A stretch of DNA of 64,000 bases from Pseudomonadota bacterium (GCA_023404675.1 JAEYAW010000034.1:229570-293569), one strand, 5' to 3'. Shown: positions 26,989 through 36,271, counted from the stretch's first letter. The notes: a model not told the origin generated them from the letters alone. Program-made: numbers and translations.

Positions 26989-27909
26989 CTAGAGGCCTCC
27001 GAACACCCGGTTGCGCGCCTTCTCGAAGGCCGAGCCCATCAGGTTGATGGAGGTCAGCGCAACGGCGAGAAAGATGCCGGGGATGGTCGCGATCCACCAC
27101 GCGTTGATGAGATACTTTCGCGAGTCGGCGATGATGCTGCCGAAGCTCGGCGTCGGCGGCTGGATGCCGAGACCGAGAAAGCCGAGAATCGCCTCGAAGA
27201 TCATCATGCGCGCAACATCGAGCACCGCGACGAAGGCGATCGGCGGCAGGATGTTGGGCGCGGCATACAGAAGCAGAATGCGCCAGTCGCCCGCGCCCAG
27301 CACGCGCAGTCCGCGCACATACTCCTTGTCGCGCTCGGCGACAGCAGCGCTACGCGCCACGCGCGCATAGAGCGGCCAGCCGGACAGCGCCAGCACGATG
27401 ATGATGGTCGGCACGCTCGGCCGCGAAACGCCGAGAATGGTGATGGCGAGAATGATCATCGGGATCGAGAGCTGCGCATCGGTGATGCGCATGATGATGG
27501 TGTCCCACCACTTGCCCTTGAAGCCGGCGAACAGGCCGAGCCCGCAGCCGATGATAAAGATCAGCACCACCGTGACGATGCCAACCAGCAGCGAATAACG
27601 CAGGCCGATCAGGCTGCGCATCAGCATGTCGCGGCCAAGCTGGTCGGTGCCGAGCGGGTGATCCCAGCTCCACTTGTCGCCGAGGAACCAGGGCGCGAGA
27701 AACTTGTCGCGCACCACCATCTTGGTGGCGCTGATGTCGGAGATTTCCGGATAGATCGCGGAGAACAGAAGCAGCGCCGTGAAGATGAAGAAGCCGATCT
27801 TGAAGCTCGGCATCCGCCACGCCGCGAGCAGAATCCGGCGATTGACCGACATGATCTTCGCGGCAGACTTTTCCTTCGGCTCGGCGCCCGCCATGGTCGT
27901 GACCGTCAT
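26989..27909 (-). CDS. ABC peptide-type permease (DppC-like)
   Basis: A 306-residue inner-membrane permease of the OppC/DppC family. It has a long N-terminal cytoplasmic segment (AKIMSVNRRILLAAW), about six membrane helices, the HPLGTDQLGRDMLMR motif that defines DppC, and an EAA loop (RGLRVLGAGDWRILLLYAAPN). The start lies 2 bases after the DppB-type stop, and the stop directly touches the ATPase start, so the three are tightly coupled. Imports small peptides or peptide-like amides with its partners. Confidence 0.93.
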   Translation of the reverse strand: MTVTTMAGAEPKEKSAAKIMSVNRRILLAAWRMPSFKIGFFIFTALLLFSAIYPEISDISATKMVVRDKFLAPWFLGDKWSWDHPLGTDQLGRDMLMRSLIGLRYSLLVGIVTVVLIFIIGCGLGLFAGFKGKWWDTIIMRITDAQLSIPMIILAITILGVSRPSVPTIIIVLALSGWPLYARVARSAAVAERDKEYVRGLRVLGAGDWRILLLYAAPNILPPIAFVAVLDVARMMIFEAILGFLGLGIQPPTPSFGSIIADSRKYLINAWWIATIPGIFLAVALTSINLMGSAFEKARNRVFGGL

Positions 27910-27911
27910 CG

Positions 27912-28892
27912 TCAGATCTCCACGCGCGGATCGATCAGATAGGCGACCAGATCGACAATGATGTTGATGAAAACGAACACCGCGCTGGTGGTGATGGCGA
28001 TGCCCTGGATCACGGGGAAGTCACGCCCGACCACGGAGACCACAGTCAGATTGCCGAGCCCCGGATAATCAAAGATGTATTCGATCACCAGCACGCCGCC
28101 GATCAGCGTCGAAAGCTGGATGCCGAGCAGGTTGACCAGCGGCACGGCCGCGTTGCGCAGCGCATGCGCATAGACGATCCGCCGCCGCGACAGCCCGCGC
28201 ACCTTGGCCTCGTCGATGAAGCCGGACTGCATCACCTCGGCCAGCGAGGTGGTGAGCGTACGGATGATGAAGGGCGCGATCTCCACCGCCAGCACCAGCG
28301 CCGGCAGGATCGTATAGGTGAAGCCCTTGTAGCCCAGCGCCGGCAGGAGATTCAGCTTCACCGACAGAAACAGAATCAGGACGATCGCAAGCCAGAAATT
28401 GGGAATCGAGACAAACAGCGACTGGATGCCGAACGCCAGTCCGTTCTGCCAGCCGTCCTGATGCAGGCCGCCCGCGATGCCGACCGGAAACGAGATCAGC
28501 AGCGCGAACACCAGCGCGACCGCACCGAGCTGCAATGTCAGCGGCAGGCGTTCGAGGATCAGATCCATCACCGGCGCCATGTCGGACTTGGTCGGATCGA
28601 CATACTGGCCGCCGGCGGCGACCATGCCGCTCTTCGGCCGCAGATAGGATTGCCCGAGGTCGCCCTGAAACAGCCCGACCATATACCGGCCGTACTGAAC
28701 AATAATGGGATCGCGCAGTCCCATCTTGGTCGCCACCTTCTCGACCACATCCGGCGGGGCCATGCCGCCGACGATCAGTCGCACCGGATCGCCCGGCACG
28801 ACGCGCAGCAGCGTGAAGATGATCAGCGAGGTGATGAAGACGATCAGGATGCCCTGCGCGATCCGCTTGACGAGAAATTCGAGGATCAACAT
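27912..28892 (-). CDS. ABC peptide-type permease (DppB-like)
   Basis: A 326-residue inner-membrane permease of the OppB/DppB family. The N-terminal helix (FLVKRIAQGILIVFITSLIIF) and TLLRVVPGDPVRLIVGG are typical, as is the EAA loop (AKVRGLSRRRIVYAHALRNAAVPL). It contains a longer-than-usual periplasmic segment around DLGQSYLRPKSGMVAAGGQYVDPTKSDMAPVMDL. The ATG at 28892 fits the family; a TTG four codons earlier is possible. It follows the binding-protein gene after a 128-base gap containing a stable hairpin. Confidence 0.93.
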   Translation of the reverse strand: MLILEFLVKRIAQGILIVFITSLIIFTLLRVVPGDPVRLIVGGMAPPDVVEKVATKMGLRDPIIVQYGRYMVGLFQGDLGQSYLRPKSGMVAAGGQYVDPTKSDMAPVMDLILERLPLTLQLGAVALVFALLISFPVGIAGGLHQDGWQNGLAFGIQSLFVSIPNFWLAIVLILFLSVKLNLLPALGYKGFTYTILPALVLAVEIAPFIIRTLTTSLAEVMQSGFIDEAKVRGLSRRRIVYAHALRNAAVPLVNLLGIQLSTLIGGVLVIEYIFDYPGLGNLTVVSVVGRDFPVIQGIAITTSAVFVFINIIVDLVAYLIDPRVEI

Positions 28893-28941
28893 CGCCGGCA
28901 GCAACCTTTCGTGTCATCGATTTCCATCGATGGGAAGAAAC

Positions 28942-28969
28942 GGCAAGCCGGACATTGCTCCGGCTTGCC
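28942..28969. terminator. intercistronic hairpin between binding-protein and permease genes
   Basis: GGCAAGCCGGA (28942-28952) and TCCGGCTTGCC (28959-28969) form a perfect 11-bp stem with a 6-base loop, without a T-run. In ABC operons such hairpins after the binding-protein gene stabilise its mRNA and reduce read-through into the permeases. A second small inverted repeat CATCGAT/ATCGATG (28915-28932) lies just before the DppB start. Confidence 0.6.
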
Positions 28970-29020
28970 TTCGCACAGGTCAATATGAGCCTGCACAGGT
29001 CATGCCAAACCGTGCATGGC

Positions 29021-30583
29021 TCATGCCAGCGTGGCCTTGGTCATGTCCTGCATGCCGTTCGGGTAGATATAAAGCCCGTCCAGCTTCTTGCTGTAGGCGT
29101 GAATGAAGACCGAAGTGAACAGCGCCAGCGCGGGCGCCTTCTTCGCGATGGTCGGCAGCGTTTCGGTCTGAAGCACTTTCTTGCGCTCGTCGACCGTCGC
29201 CGCATTGCGCTCCTTGTCGAGCACCGCATCGATCTCCGGATCGACGATGCCGGTGATGCGCTTCGACGACGAATGGAAGTGGGTGCGCAGCACGAGGTCC
29301 GGTTCCGGCGAGCCGGTGCACCAGCCGCAATCGATCATGTGGCCTTCGCCGCCGCCCGGCTTGTCGTACAGCAGGTTGCCCCATGCCGCGACTTCGAGCG
29401 TCTGCAGGTTGACCTTGAAACCCTGCTCCTGAAGCATGCCCGCGATCAGCTCGGCATACTCCTTGGTCTTCGGATAGAAGCCGACCGAGGTGTAGTAGGT
29501 CAGCTCCGGCAGACCCGCACCCTTCGGGAAGCCGGCTTCCGCAAGCAGTTTCTGCGCCTTGTCCGGATCGTATTCCGGATATTCGGCGACTTCGGCGTAG
29601 CCGAACTTCACCGGCGAGATGTGCGCCTTGGAATAGGTACCGGACACGCCGAGAACCTCGAGCACCTGCTTGCGGTCGATGGAGTGGCAGGCCGCAAGGC
29701 GGATGCGCGGATCGTCGAACGGCTTCTTCGAGCACCGGAAGAACAGATACTTGTTCTCCACCGACACCGCCTTGTGGATGTTGAAGCGGGCATCCTTAGC
29801 GATGGTCTCGACCTGCTCCTGTTCGAGGCGCTCGATGATATCGGCCGCACCGTTCAGCAGCGACAGCGTGCGGGTCGTCGTGTCGCCGACGAAGTGATAT
29901 TCGACGCCGGGAATCTTCGGCGCGCCGAGGAAGAAGTCGGCGTTCGCGGCGAGAATCGTGGTGTCGCCCTTCTGCTCGACATACTTGTAAGGCCCGGTGC
30001 CGTTCATGCGCGCGGACAGCTGCGCCTTGTTGGCAACGTCCTTCGCCGACAGGATCGGCAGGAACGACGACAGGTAATAGTAGAGCGAGGCGGGATAGCC
30101 GAATTCCTTGGTGTTGATGTTGCAGGTGTAATCGTCGATCACATCGACCTTCACCTGGCCCGGGTACCACTGCGCCGGGCGGTCGGGCAGGCAGCCATAT
30201 TCGTAAGTTGCCTTCACGTCGGCGGCCGTGAACGGCGTGCCGTCGTGGAACTTGACGCCCTTCCGCAGCTTCACTTCCATGGTGTAGGTGTCGATCGGCT
30301 TCAGCGATTCCGCCAGCTCGTACACCAGCTCATCCGGCTTGTCGGGCCGCATTGGCGCGCGGGTCAGATAACCGAAGACGAAGCCCTCGACGATGATCTG
30401 CCCGAGATTGGTGTGCGTGGTCGGATCCCAGTTTCCGGTCAGCGCTTCTGCGCCGAGAAAGCGCAGCGCCCGTCCTTCGGCCGCAAAGGCGGAGTTGACG
30501 AGAAAGTCGGGATTGACGCGGCCGAAGCCGAAGGCGCCCGCACCGGCAAGCCCGCCGAGCATCAAATCTCTACGATTAATCAT
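29021..30583 (-). CDS. ABC peptide-type substrate-binding protein (family 5), Tat-exported
   Basis: A 520-residue periplasmic solute-binding protein of the DppA/OppA family. The Tat leader is MINRRDLMLGGLAGAGAFGFG, with cleavage near FAAEG. Characteristic motifs: KLRKGVKFHDGTPFTAADV, NGTGPYKYVE, RLAACHSIDRKQV, and the D-P-D-K-A-Q-KLLAEAGFP segment. ATG 30583 has GAGGG 8 bases upstream. First gene of the importer operon. The ligand is unknown; the nearby amidase and carbamoylase suggest an amide or ureido compound. The Cys-rich GHMIDCGWCTGSPEPD segment near residue 400 is unusual. Confidence 0.93.
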   Translation of the reverse strand: MINRRDLMLGGLAGAGAFGFGRVNPDFLVNSAFAAEGRALRFLGAEALTGNWDPTTHTNLGQIIVEGFVFGYLTRAPMRPDKPDELVYELAESLKPIDTYTMEVKLRKGVKFHDGTPFTAADVKATYEYGCLPDRPAQWYPGQVKVDVIDDYTCNINTKEFGYPASLYYYLSSFLPILSAKDVANKAQLSARMNGTGPYKYVEQKGDTTILAANADFFLGAPKIPGVEYHFVGDTTTRTLSLLNGAADIIERLEQEQVETIAKDARFNIHKAVSVENKYLFFRCSKKPFDDPRIRLAACHSIDRKQVLEVLGVSGTYSKAHISPVKFGYAEVAEYPEYDPDKAQKLLAEAGFPKGAGLPELTYYTSVGFYPKTKEYAELIAGMLQEQGFKVNLQTLEVAAWGNLLYDKPGGGEGHMIDCGWCTGSPEPDLVLRTHFHSSSKRITGIVDPEIDAVLDKERNAATVDERKKVLQTETLPTIAKKAPALALFTSVFIHAYSKKLDGLYIYPNGMQDMTKATLA

Positions 30584-30896
30584 GTCGATCCCTCGATGAT
30601 ATCGGCAACATTGGCGCGCCGCTTTGTTTGTAAACTTCAGGTCTCCATCGCCCGGCAGCGACATGTGAAGCGTAGACCAGATGCCGGAAAAGTCTTAAGT
30701 CCCCTTGCTCCACGATTCCGTTGCTCACGCTTCTCCGCCCGAAACCGGATTTCCACGCGGATTCACCGCCCGCGCCTATCGAGCGGGCAGCCAAGCCCTT
30801 CGCATGTGCAACGCATGAATTGCTGGAGTGACAGAACAGTGCGCCGGACATGTCCGGCCTAAGATCACATCGTCCATCCATCCCGGAATCCCCAGC
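30584..30896. promoter_or_regulatory. divergent intergenic region with 16-bp perfect palindrome
   Basis: This 313-base gap separates the ABC binding-protein gene (leftward) from a HAD hydrolase (rightward). GCCGGACATGTCCGGC at 30843-30858 is a perfect palindrome about 40 bases before the HAD start, a good candidate operator. The rest shows a moderately AT-rich stretch (30600-30680) that probably holds the importer promoter. No ORF with support. Confidence 0.5.
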
Positions 30897-31691
30897 ATGA
30901 CGCCTGTCGCGGCCCTTCCCTCCACGCCCATTCGCGGCGTGATCTCCGATCTCGACGGCGTCGCCTATCGCGACACGGTCGCCATCGCCGATTCCGTCGC
31001 CGCATTCCGCGCCTGGCATGCACGAGGTCTGCCCTATGCCTTCGTGACGAACAATTCGAGCAAATCGGCTGCGCAGTTCGCCGACAAGCTGACCGGTATG
31101 GGCATCCCCGCCGCGCCGGAGCAGGTCTTCACCACGATCTCCGCCGCCGGGGCGCTGCTGCGCCAGCGCTGGGCGAAAGGCACGCCCGTGTTCGCCATCG
31201 GCGAGACGCCGCTGTTCGAGGAAATCGAGGCGGGCGGCTTTCGCATCGGCGGCGCGGACGCCGAAGTCGTCGTGCTCGGCTTTGACGAAAATATCGACTA
31301 CGCCAAGCTGCGGACCGCGGTGCGGGCGGCGCTCGGCGGCGCGACCGTCATCGCCACCAATCCGGACGTGCTGACGCCGGTCCATGACGGCTACGATCCC
31401 TGCGTCGGAGCCTTCCTCGCCGCCATCGTCGCCGCCGTACCCCAGACGACACCGATCATCGTCGGCAAGCCGCAGCCGTTCATGGTGGAGCAGGCACTCC
31501 GGCTGATCGGAACGTCGAAGGACGAGACGATCATGATCGGCGATCAGGTCGCGACGGATATCGTGGCCGGGCAGGCGGCCGGGCTTCGCGCGGTCCTGCT
31601 CGCCAGCGATATCCCGATGGCCGCGCCCCCGGGTGTGATTCCCGATCACACGGTGACGAGCCTGCTCGAACTTCTGGACGTCGCGGGGTGA
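30897..31691 (+). CDS. HAD-IIA family phosphatase (NagD/pNPPase-like)
   Basis: A 264-residue HAD hydrolase with a type IIA cap. Motif I is SDLDGVAYR, motif II VTNNSSKS, the cap begins after this, motif III is in VGKPQP, and motif IV is MIGDQVATDI. Such enzymes dephosphorylate small sugar, nucleotide or glycerol phosphates (NagD, phosphoglycolate/pyridoxal phosphatases). The gene stands alone, divergent from the peptide importer. The start ATG 30897 is preceded by a poor ribosome site; the longer frame from 30828 has none better. Confidence 0.88.
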   Translation: MTPVAALPSTPIRGVISDLDGVAYRDTVAIADSVAAFRAWHARGLPYAFVTNNSSKSAAQFADKLTGMGIPAAPEQVFTTISAAGALLRQRWAKGTPVFAIGETPLFEEIEAGGFRIGGADAEVVVLGFDENIDYAKLRTAVRAALGGATVIATNPDVLTPVHDGYDPCVGAFLAAIVAAVPQTTPIIVGKPQPFMVEQALRLIGTSKDETIMIGDQVATDIVAGQAAGLRAVLLASDIPMAAPPGVIPDHTVTSLLELLDVAG

Positions 31692-31875
31692 GGTCTGGCG
31701 CGGACCACTGACATCTGTTAGAGGATGTGCACGGTCGGCAGTTCACCGAGGCGTCGCTGTCCCTTGCGGGAAGCTAGACCTGCCATCTTTCGAGAGACAC
31801 CCGGTTCATTTCCTCTGGTGCCCCGTCGTAAGCCAGCGACCAACGATCTGGATGATGGCACGTCAGGGACGAACC

Positions 31876-32421
31876 ATGTCGAGACCAACCATTCCGCTTG
31901 CCATCGAGGATGTATCCGCCTTCTCCCGCGCGCTGGCCCAGCAGCTTCGCGCCGCCGAGGGATCGCCGTCGCATCTGTCGCTGCTGAACATGCTGGCCCG
32001 CTCCAGCGGCTTCCGCAACTTCCAGCATCTGCGCGCCGCCAGCACGGCAGCCGCAAAACTGTCCGCAGCGCCCCCGATCGCCGCCGGGGACCCTGTCGAT
32101 CACGTCCGCGTCGCGCGGGCGCTGAAACAGTTCGACGCGACGGGCCGCCTGCGGCACTGGCATTCGCGCCGCGCCCTTCAGGAGCTCTGCCTGTGGGCGC
32201 TCTGGGCACGGTTTCCGGCACGGGACGCGCTCGGTGAGGCCGCCGTCAACCGTCACCTCAATGCCTGGCATGTGTTCGGCGATCCGGCGCTGCTGCGGCG
32301 CGAGCTGTTCGACTTCGGCCTCGTTACCCGCAATGCCGACGGCTCGGACTATCGCCGCATCGAACGCCAGCCGCCAGCGACCGCGCGGGAATTGATCCGC
32401 CATCTCGCCGCGCGCGGCTGA
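31876..32421 (+). CDS. DUF2087 domain-containing protein
   Basis: A 181-residue cytosolic protein. The N-terminal ~70 residues are helical (IPLAIEDVSAFSRALAQQLR, SHLSLLNMLARSSGFRNFQHLRAA), like the small DNA-binding-type domain often joined to DUF2087. The C-terminal part matches DUF2087 (FDATGRLRHWHSRRALQ, ALWARFPARDALGEAAVNRHLNAWH, DPALLRRELFDFGLVTRNADGSDYRRI). DUF2087 is found alone or with HTH regulators; its action is unknown. ATG 31876 follows AGGGA by 7 bases. No operon partner. Confidence 0.8.
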   Translation: MSRPTIPLAIEDVSAFSRALAQQLRAAEGSPSHLSLLNMLARSSGFRNFQHLRAASTAAAKLSAAPPIAAGDPVDHVRVARALKQFDATGRLRHWHSRRALQELCLWALWARFPARDALGEAAVNRHLNAWHVFGDPALLRRELFDFGLVTRNADGSDYRRIERQPPATARELIRHLAARG

Positions 32422-32563
32422 AGCCTTCGCCCGTCTTTCCATCGCGTATCGGGCCTCGCGCCCGAACGCTCTGGGTGCATTCATCACGACCGATCTGTTT
32501 TCAAACCTGCCGAACGGCCGACCGGGAAATTCGCGATCTCATGAAAATCGGCGGCAGCGCGGA

Positions 32564-34375
32564 CTACGCGCACGCGGCGAAAATGACGCGGTTGCGCCCG
32601 GCGGATTTCGCTTCGTAGAGCGCCTTGTCGGCCCTGCCCAGAAGCTGATCGAGTGTCTGCGGCGAAGACGTCGTCGTTGTGATTCCGATGCTTACGGTCA
32701 CGGAAACATTGCGGTCCGGAACGACAGCGATGGGCTCATCCTGCATGGCCCGCCGGATACGCTCGGCGACACGCTGGGCCTGCCGTTCGGAACAGCACGG
32801 CAGCAGCACGGCGAATTCCTCGCCGCCCAGCCGGCCGACGATATCCTTTCCTTTCACGGACGCTTTGATCCGCGTGGCCGCGACCGCCAGGACCTTGTCG
32901 CCGCCCGGATGCCCGAAAGTGTCGTTGATCGACTTAAAGTGATCGATATCCAGCATCAGCAGACTGGCCGAACGCCGGCCGCCCGCGGCCTGTTCGATGA
33001 TGTCGCCGGAGCGCGCCATGAACGCGCGCCGGGTGAGAACCTTCGTCAGCTGGTCCTCCGCCGCGATCCGCTCCATCTCGTTTGCGAGGCGCTCGCGCTC
33101 CTGCGCGAACAGATAGGATTCGTGAATGTCGGTGGAGGTGCCGAACCATCGCACGACCTTTCCGTCGTCGTCGCGCATCGGCAGTGCCATCACCCGCAGC
33201 CAGCGGTACTCGCCGGACCAATGCCGGAAACGGTATTCAATATCATAGGGTGCACCGGTCGCACGTGACGAGATCCAGCTGGCAAGAACCATCGGAAGAT
33301 CGTCGGGATGAACCAGCGTCTTCCAGGTGTCCTCGGTGATATCCTCGGGCGCTATTCCGGTGAATTCGCGCCAGCGCTTGGAAAAATAATCATGCCGGCC
33401 GTCGGGAAGAGAGCTCCACACGATCTGCGGCAGGGTTTCGGTGAGCGTCTGAAACCGAAAGCGGCTTTCGGCCAGGGCCGACGCGGTCTCCACTTCGCCC
33501 GTCACATCGACGACCGCTCCCAGTATCCGCGCCAGCTTGCCGTCATCGTCCCACGACGGCTTGCCGGACACGACGACCCAGCGCACGGCACCACTGTCGG
33601 AGACGATGCGGTATCGACAACGAAAGGCCGTGCCGGTCTCGATGGCCTCGGTGAGCGCGGAGGAAGCCTTTTCGCGATCATCAGGGTGAATCGCGTTGAG
33701 AAAACGCGCCCGGGCAATCCCCCGTTCGCATTCCGCGACCGGCAATCCATACAGTTCCGCGACCTTGGCGTCGGTCGTGGACAGTCCTGTTTCGACATCC
33801 AGGGTCATGATGCCGATCAGCCCCCAGCCTTCGAGCGCAAGACGCAGGCGCTGTTCCGATTCGGACAGGTTGCGCGTGCGCTCGACGTACCGCGTGACAT
33901 CCGACGCCGTTCCGAGCGCCGCGACGACCTGACCTCCGGCCCCGATCACGGGGACGAAGTGAAGGTTGAACGACCGCACGATCGGTTTTCCCTCCTGTAT
34001 CAGCCGGATCACCTGATCGTTGAAATTCAGACTGCGTCCCGAAAAGACCTCACGCAGCACCCTAGTATAGAACGGCACGCTGTCCGGGAGCAGGGTGAAG
34101 ACGGATTGTCCGTTCGCTCCCTCTCCCGTGGTCTCCAGAAACAGAAACTGGGCCTGCGCGTTACCCAGCACGATGCCCTGCCTGCCGATCATGATCACCA
34201 TCGGGACCGGCGAGACCGCAAGCAGCCGTACCGTCGCCAAAACCGCCGGATCCCAATCGGAAAATGCCGGAAGCCCTCCCGATTGCCAGTCCAGCCTGGA
34301 CTGCGCTTCCAGCCAATCGGCCGTGCGCGGCTGTACCTGCCGCACTTCCGAGATCCAGTTCTCCGTCACGATCAT
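32564..34375 (-). CDS. diguanylate cyclase with tandem PAS domains
   Basis: A 603-residue cytosolic c-di-GMP synthase. At least three PAS/PAC sensor modules follow each other (about residues 50-170, 175-295 and 300-425; typical tags RFLNAIHPDDREKASSAL, RCRYRIVSDSGAVRWVV, EYRFRHWSGEYRWLRVMALPM). The GGDEF domain occupies about residues 440-603, with the active GGEEF at 517-521. The allosteric I-site RxxD reads KGKD, so product inhibition is probably lost. No membrane helix. ATG 34375 has GGGAG 8 bases upstream. Monocistronic. Confidence 0.92.
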   Translation of the reverse strand: MIVTENWISEVRQVQPRTADWLEAQSRLDWQSGGLPAFSDWDPAVLATVRLLAVSPVPMVIMIGRQGIVLGNAQAQFLFLETTGEGANGQSVFTLLPDSVPFYTRVLREVFSGRSLNFNDQVIRLIQEGKPIVRSFNLHFVPVIGAGGQVVAALGTASDVTRYVERTRNLSESEQRLRLALEGWGLIGIMTLDVETGLSTTDAKVAELYGLPVAECERGIARARFLNAIHPDDREKASSALTEAIETGTAFRCRYRIVSDSGAVRWVVVSGKPSWDDDGKLARILGAVVDVTGEVETASALAESRFRFQTLTETLPQIVWSSLPDGRHDYFSKRWREFTGIAPEDITEDTWKTLVHPDDLPMVLASWISSRATGAPYDIEYRFRHWSGEYRWLRVMALPMRDDDGKVVRWFGTSTDIHESYLFAQERERLANEMERIAAEDQLTKVLTRRAFMARSGDIIEQAAGGRRSASLLMLDIDHFKSINDTFGHPGGDKVLAVAATRIKASVKGKDIVGRLGGEEFAVLLPCCSERQAQRVAERIRRAMQDEPIAVVPDRNVSVTVSIGITTTTSSPQTLDQLLGRADKALYEAKSAGRNRVIFAACA

Positions 34376-34743
34376 CCGGCACTCCCGTATCCGGCATGGC
34401 ATCGTTCAATCTGCGATCGAAGATAAAGCTGGCGCTCTTTATAAGAGCGCCCGGGAATCGATAGATTTGATACAATGTTTTATTTAACGGTTGCAACAAG
34501 GCGATCGCACCTGCGTCAGCGTGTATCACGCGGATGCCGGCAAGATACGCGAATGCCGGGCAATGCGGGCTCCGCGCGCGGCGTGGTATCAATTTTTTAC
34601 CATACGCATCCGGCGCCGACCGATCCCGGCCGGTGAATTTGCCCGTGAATTTATCGTGATGCACGATATGCGGGATGCGGAGCCGACGCTCCCGCCCCCG
34701 TGGGCGGGAGCGACCCTGTCCGGACAAACGTCGGGCGCGGCGG
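34376..34743. terminator. 368-base gap with strong hairpin near the mlrC-like gene end
   Basis: CGCTCCCGCCC (34687-34697) and GGGCGGGAGCG (34702-34712) make a perfect 11-bp GC stem with a 4-base loop, 31 bases beyond the stop of the leftward metallopeptidase gene: a probable terminator without T-run. TGTCCGGACA (34717-34726) is a 10-bp palindrome beside it. The remainder (34376-34680) contains the cyclase promoter region, AT-rich around 34435-34500, and nothing else I can support. Confidence 0.5.
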
Positions 34744-36261
34744 CTACGCCGTGCCCGCGGACCAGTCGAGCGAGGAATCGAGCGGCCAGTAGACACGGCC
34801 GGCCTTTTCGCGGGCGAAGCTGAAGATGTCCGACGAACTCAGGCCTTCGCTGTCCACCGTGACAATGGCGCGGGCCACATCCCTGAAACCGGCCCGGAAA
34901 TGGGCCGCGCCCTTGATCGCCACGATATGGTATCGCATGACGTCGATGCCGTTCAGCGCGAAGACTTCGGGATCCCACGTCTGGTCAGGCTTCGCGCCGA
35001 CCAGCACATCGATGCCCCCGAGCACGAGGCGACACATCGGTCCCTGATTGAAGGCCACGCCGCCGAGCATCGAGCCGGGCCGGTTGACGAAACGCCCGTC
35101 GGTGATGGCCTTCACATAGGCCTCGGCGATGATGGGGGTGCCCTGACAGTAGCCGAGCTTGCCGCCCAGCGAGACGTTGATCGTCGCGCCGACACCCGCG
35201 GCGATCGCCTGCTGCACGGTTTCCGCATCGAAGATGCTGCCGAAGCACGCGCTGCCTTCGGGCAGATGGGCGTCGATCAGCGCGCGCAGCAGATGCGTTG
35301 CATCACCCGGCGTGCCGCCGCCGGGATTGTCCGAATTCTCGTTGACGACGACAGGCCCCTCCGTGATCGCCATCGCCTGCCGCACGCCATCCGCGGGCGC
35401 AGTCGGCTTCACGAGAAAGGCGGCGCGGTTGTCCCAGATCCATTGCGCCACCTCGTCGGCGCAGGCCTGCGCCAGCGCCGGATCGCCGTCGGTCGTGCAG
35501 ACCACGGCGGGACAGGGGGCTGCGATATCGGAATAGGGAAAGCCGTGAAACCATGAACAGTCGAGTACGCCGGGCCGCGTCTGGATCTGCGCGCACAGTT
35601 CATTGACCAGCGCGGGCGCCTGCCCTTCCTGCGTGCCGATGATAAAGCCGAGCATCGGTATCCGGCGCATGGCGGTGACCGGCCCGATCTCGCCGCGCAC
35701 CGTCTGCGCCAGAAGCTCGACGGCCTGCTCACCGCGCTCCATCAGGTCGGTATGGGGATAGAGCCGGCACGGCAGGGTGATATCGCAGTGGGCGATCATC
35801 GCCTCGGTCAGGTTGCCGTGCAGGTCATAGACGGTCGCGATCGGCACGCCCGGCCCGACAAGCGCGCGGATCGCCGCCAGCATATCGCCCTCGATATCGT
35901 CCACGCCCTCGGCGATGCCCGCCCCGTGCGGAGCGAACAGCACGCCATCGACCGGCAGCGCGGCACGAATGCCGTCCAGCATCTGCGTTTTCATCTGCGC
36001 ATAGGCGTCGCGCGCGACGGCCCCGGAGGGCAGTGCGACGCTGACCAGCGAATGCGCCAGCGCAATCCCGAGCCGGTCCGCTGCGGCGATGTAGCCGCCG
36101 ACCGGATGATTGGTGCCCGTATAGGCACGCGGAACATCCGCGCCGGTGGACAGGCGAAATTTGTCCAGCGTGGTGACGCCGGTGACGCGCGTCGCATAGG
36201 TATTGGTTTCATGGGCGATGCCGGCGACGGCAAATCGCAATCCGGGAGAAGGTTGTGTCAT
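34744..36261 (-). CDS. M81 metallopeptidase, MlrC (microcystinase C)-like
   Basis: A 505-residue zinc hydrolase of the MlrC family, which includes the last enzyme of microcystin/nodularin breakdown but is common in catabolic clusters with other amide substrates. Typical segments: GIAHETNTYATRVT (N-terminal His and Glu), LFAPHGAGIAEGVDDIEGD, TVYDLHGNLTEAM, FHGFPYSDIAAPCP, NSDNPGGGTPGDATHLL. No mlrA or mlrB is nearby, so a microcystin role is not implied. It is divergent from the LysR gene that precedes the rut-like operon. The start at 36261 lacks a good ribosome site, but the family begins just here; the frame's long upstream extension is a shadow of LysR. Confidence 0.88.
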   Translation of the reverse strand: MTQPSPGLRFAVAGIAHETNTYATRVTGVTTLDKFRLSTGADVPRAYTGTNHPVGGYIAAADRLGIALAHSLVSVALPSGAVARDAYAQMKTQMLDGIRAALPVDGVLFAPHGAGIAEGVDDIEGDMLAAIRALVGPGVPIATVYDLHGNLTEAMIAHCDITLPCRLYPHTDLMERGEQAVELLAQTVRGEIGPVTAMRRIPMLGFIIGTQEGQAPALVNELCAQIQTRPGVLDCSWFHGFPYSDIAAPCPAVVCTTDGDPALAQACADEVAQWIWDNRAAFLVKPTAPADGVRQAMAITEGPVVVNENSDNPGGGTPGDATHLLRALIDAHLPEGSACFGSIFDAETVQQAIAAGVGATINVSLGGKLGYCQGTPIIAEAYVKAITDGRFVNRPGSMLGGVAFNQGPMCRLVLGGIDVLVGAKPDQTWDPEVFALNGIDVMRYHIVAIKGAAHFRAGFRDVARAIVTVDSEGLSSSDIFSFAREKAGRVYWPLDSSLDWSAGTA

Positions 36262-36271
36262 GGGCTGTAGG

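Noticed and set aside
34744..36261. Microcystin-degradation locus (mlr)
   Set aside because: Only an MlrC-like gene is present; mlrA, mlrB and mlrD are absent, so the family name does not imply that pathway.
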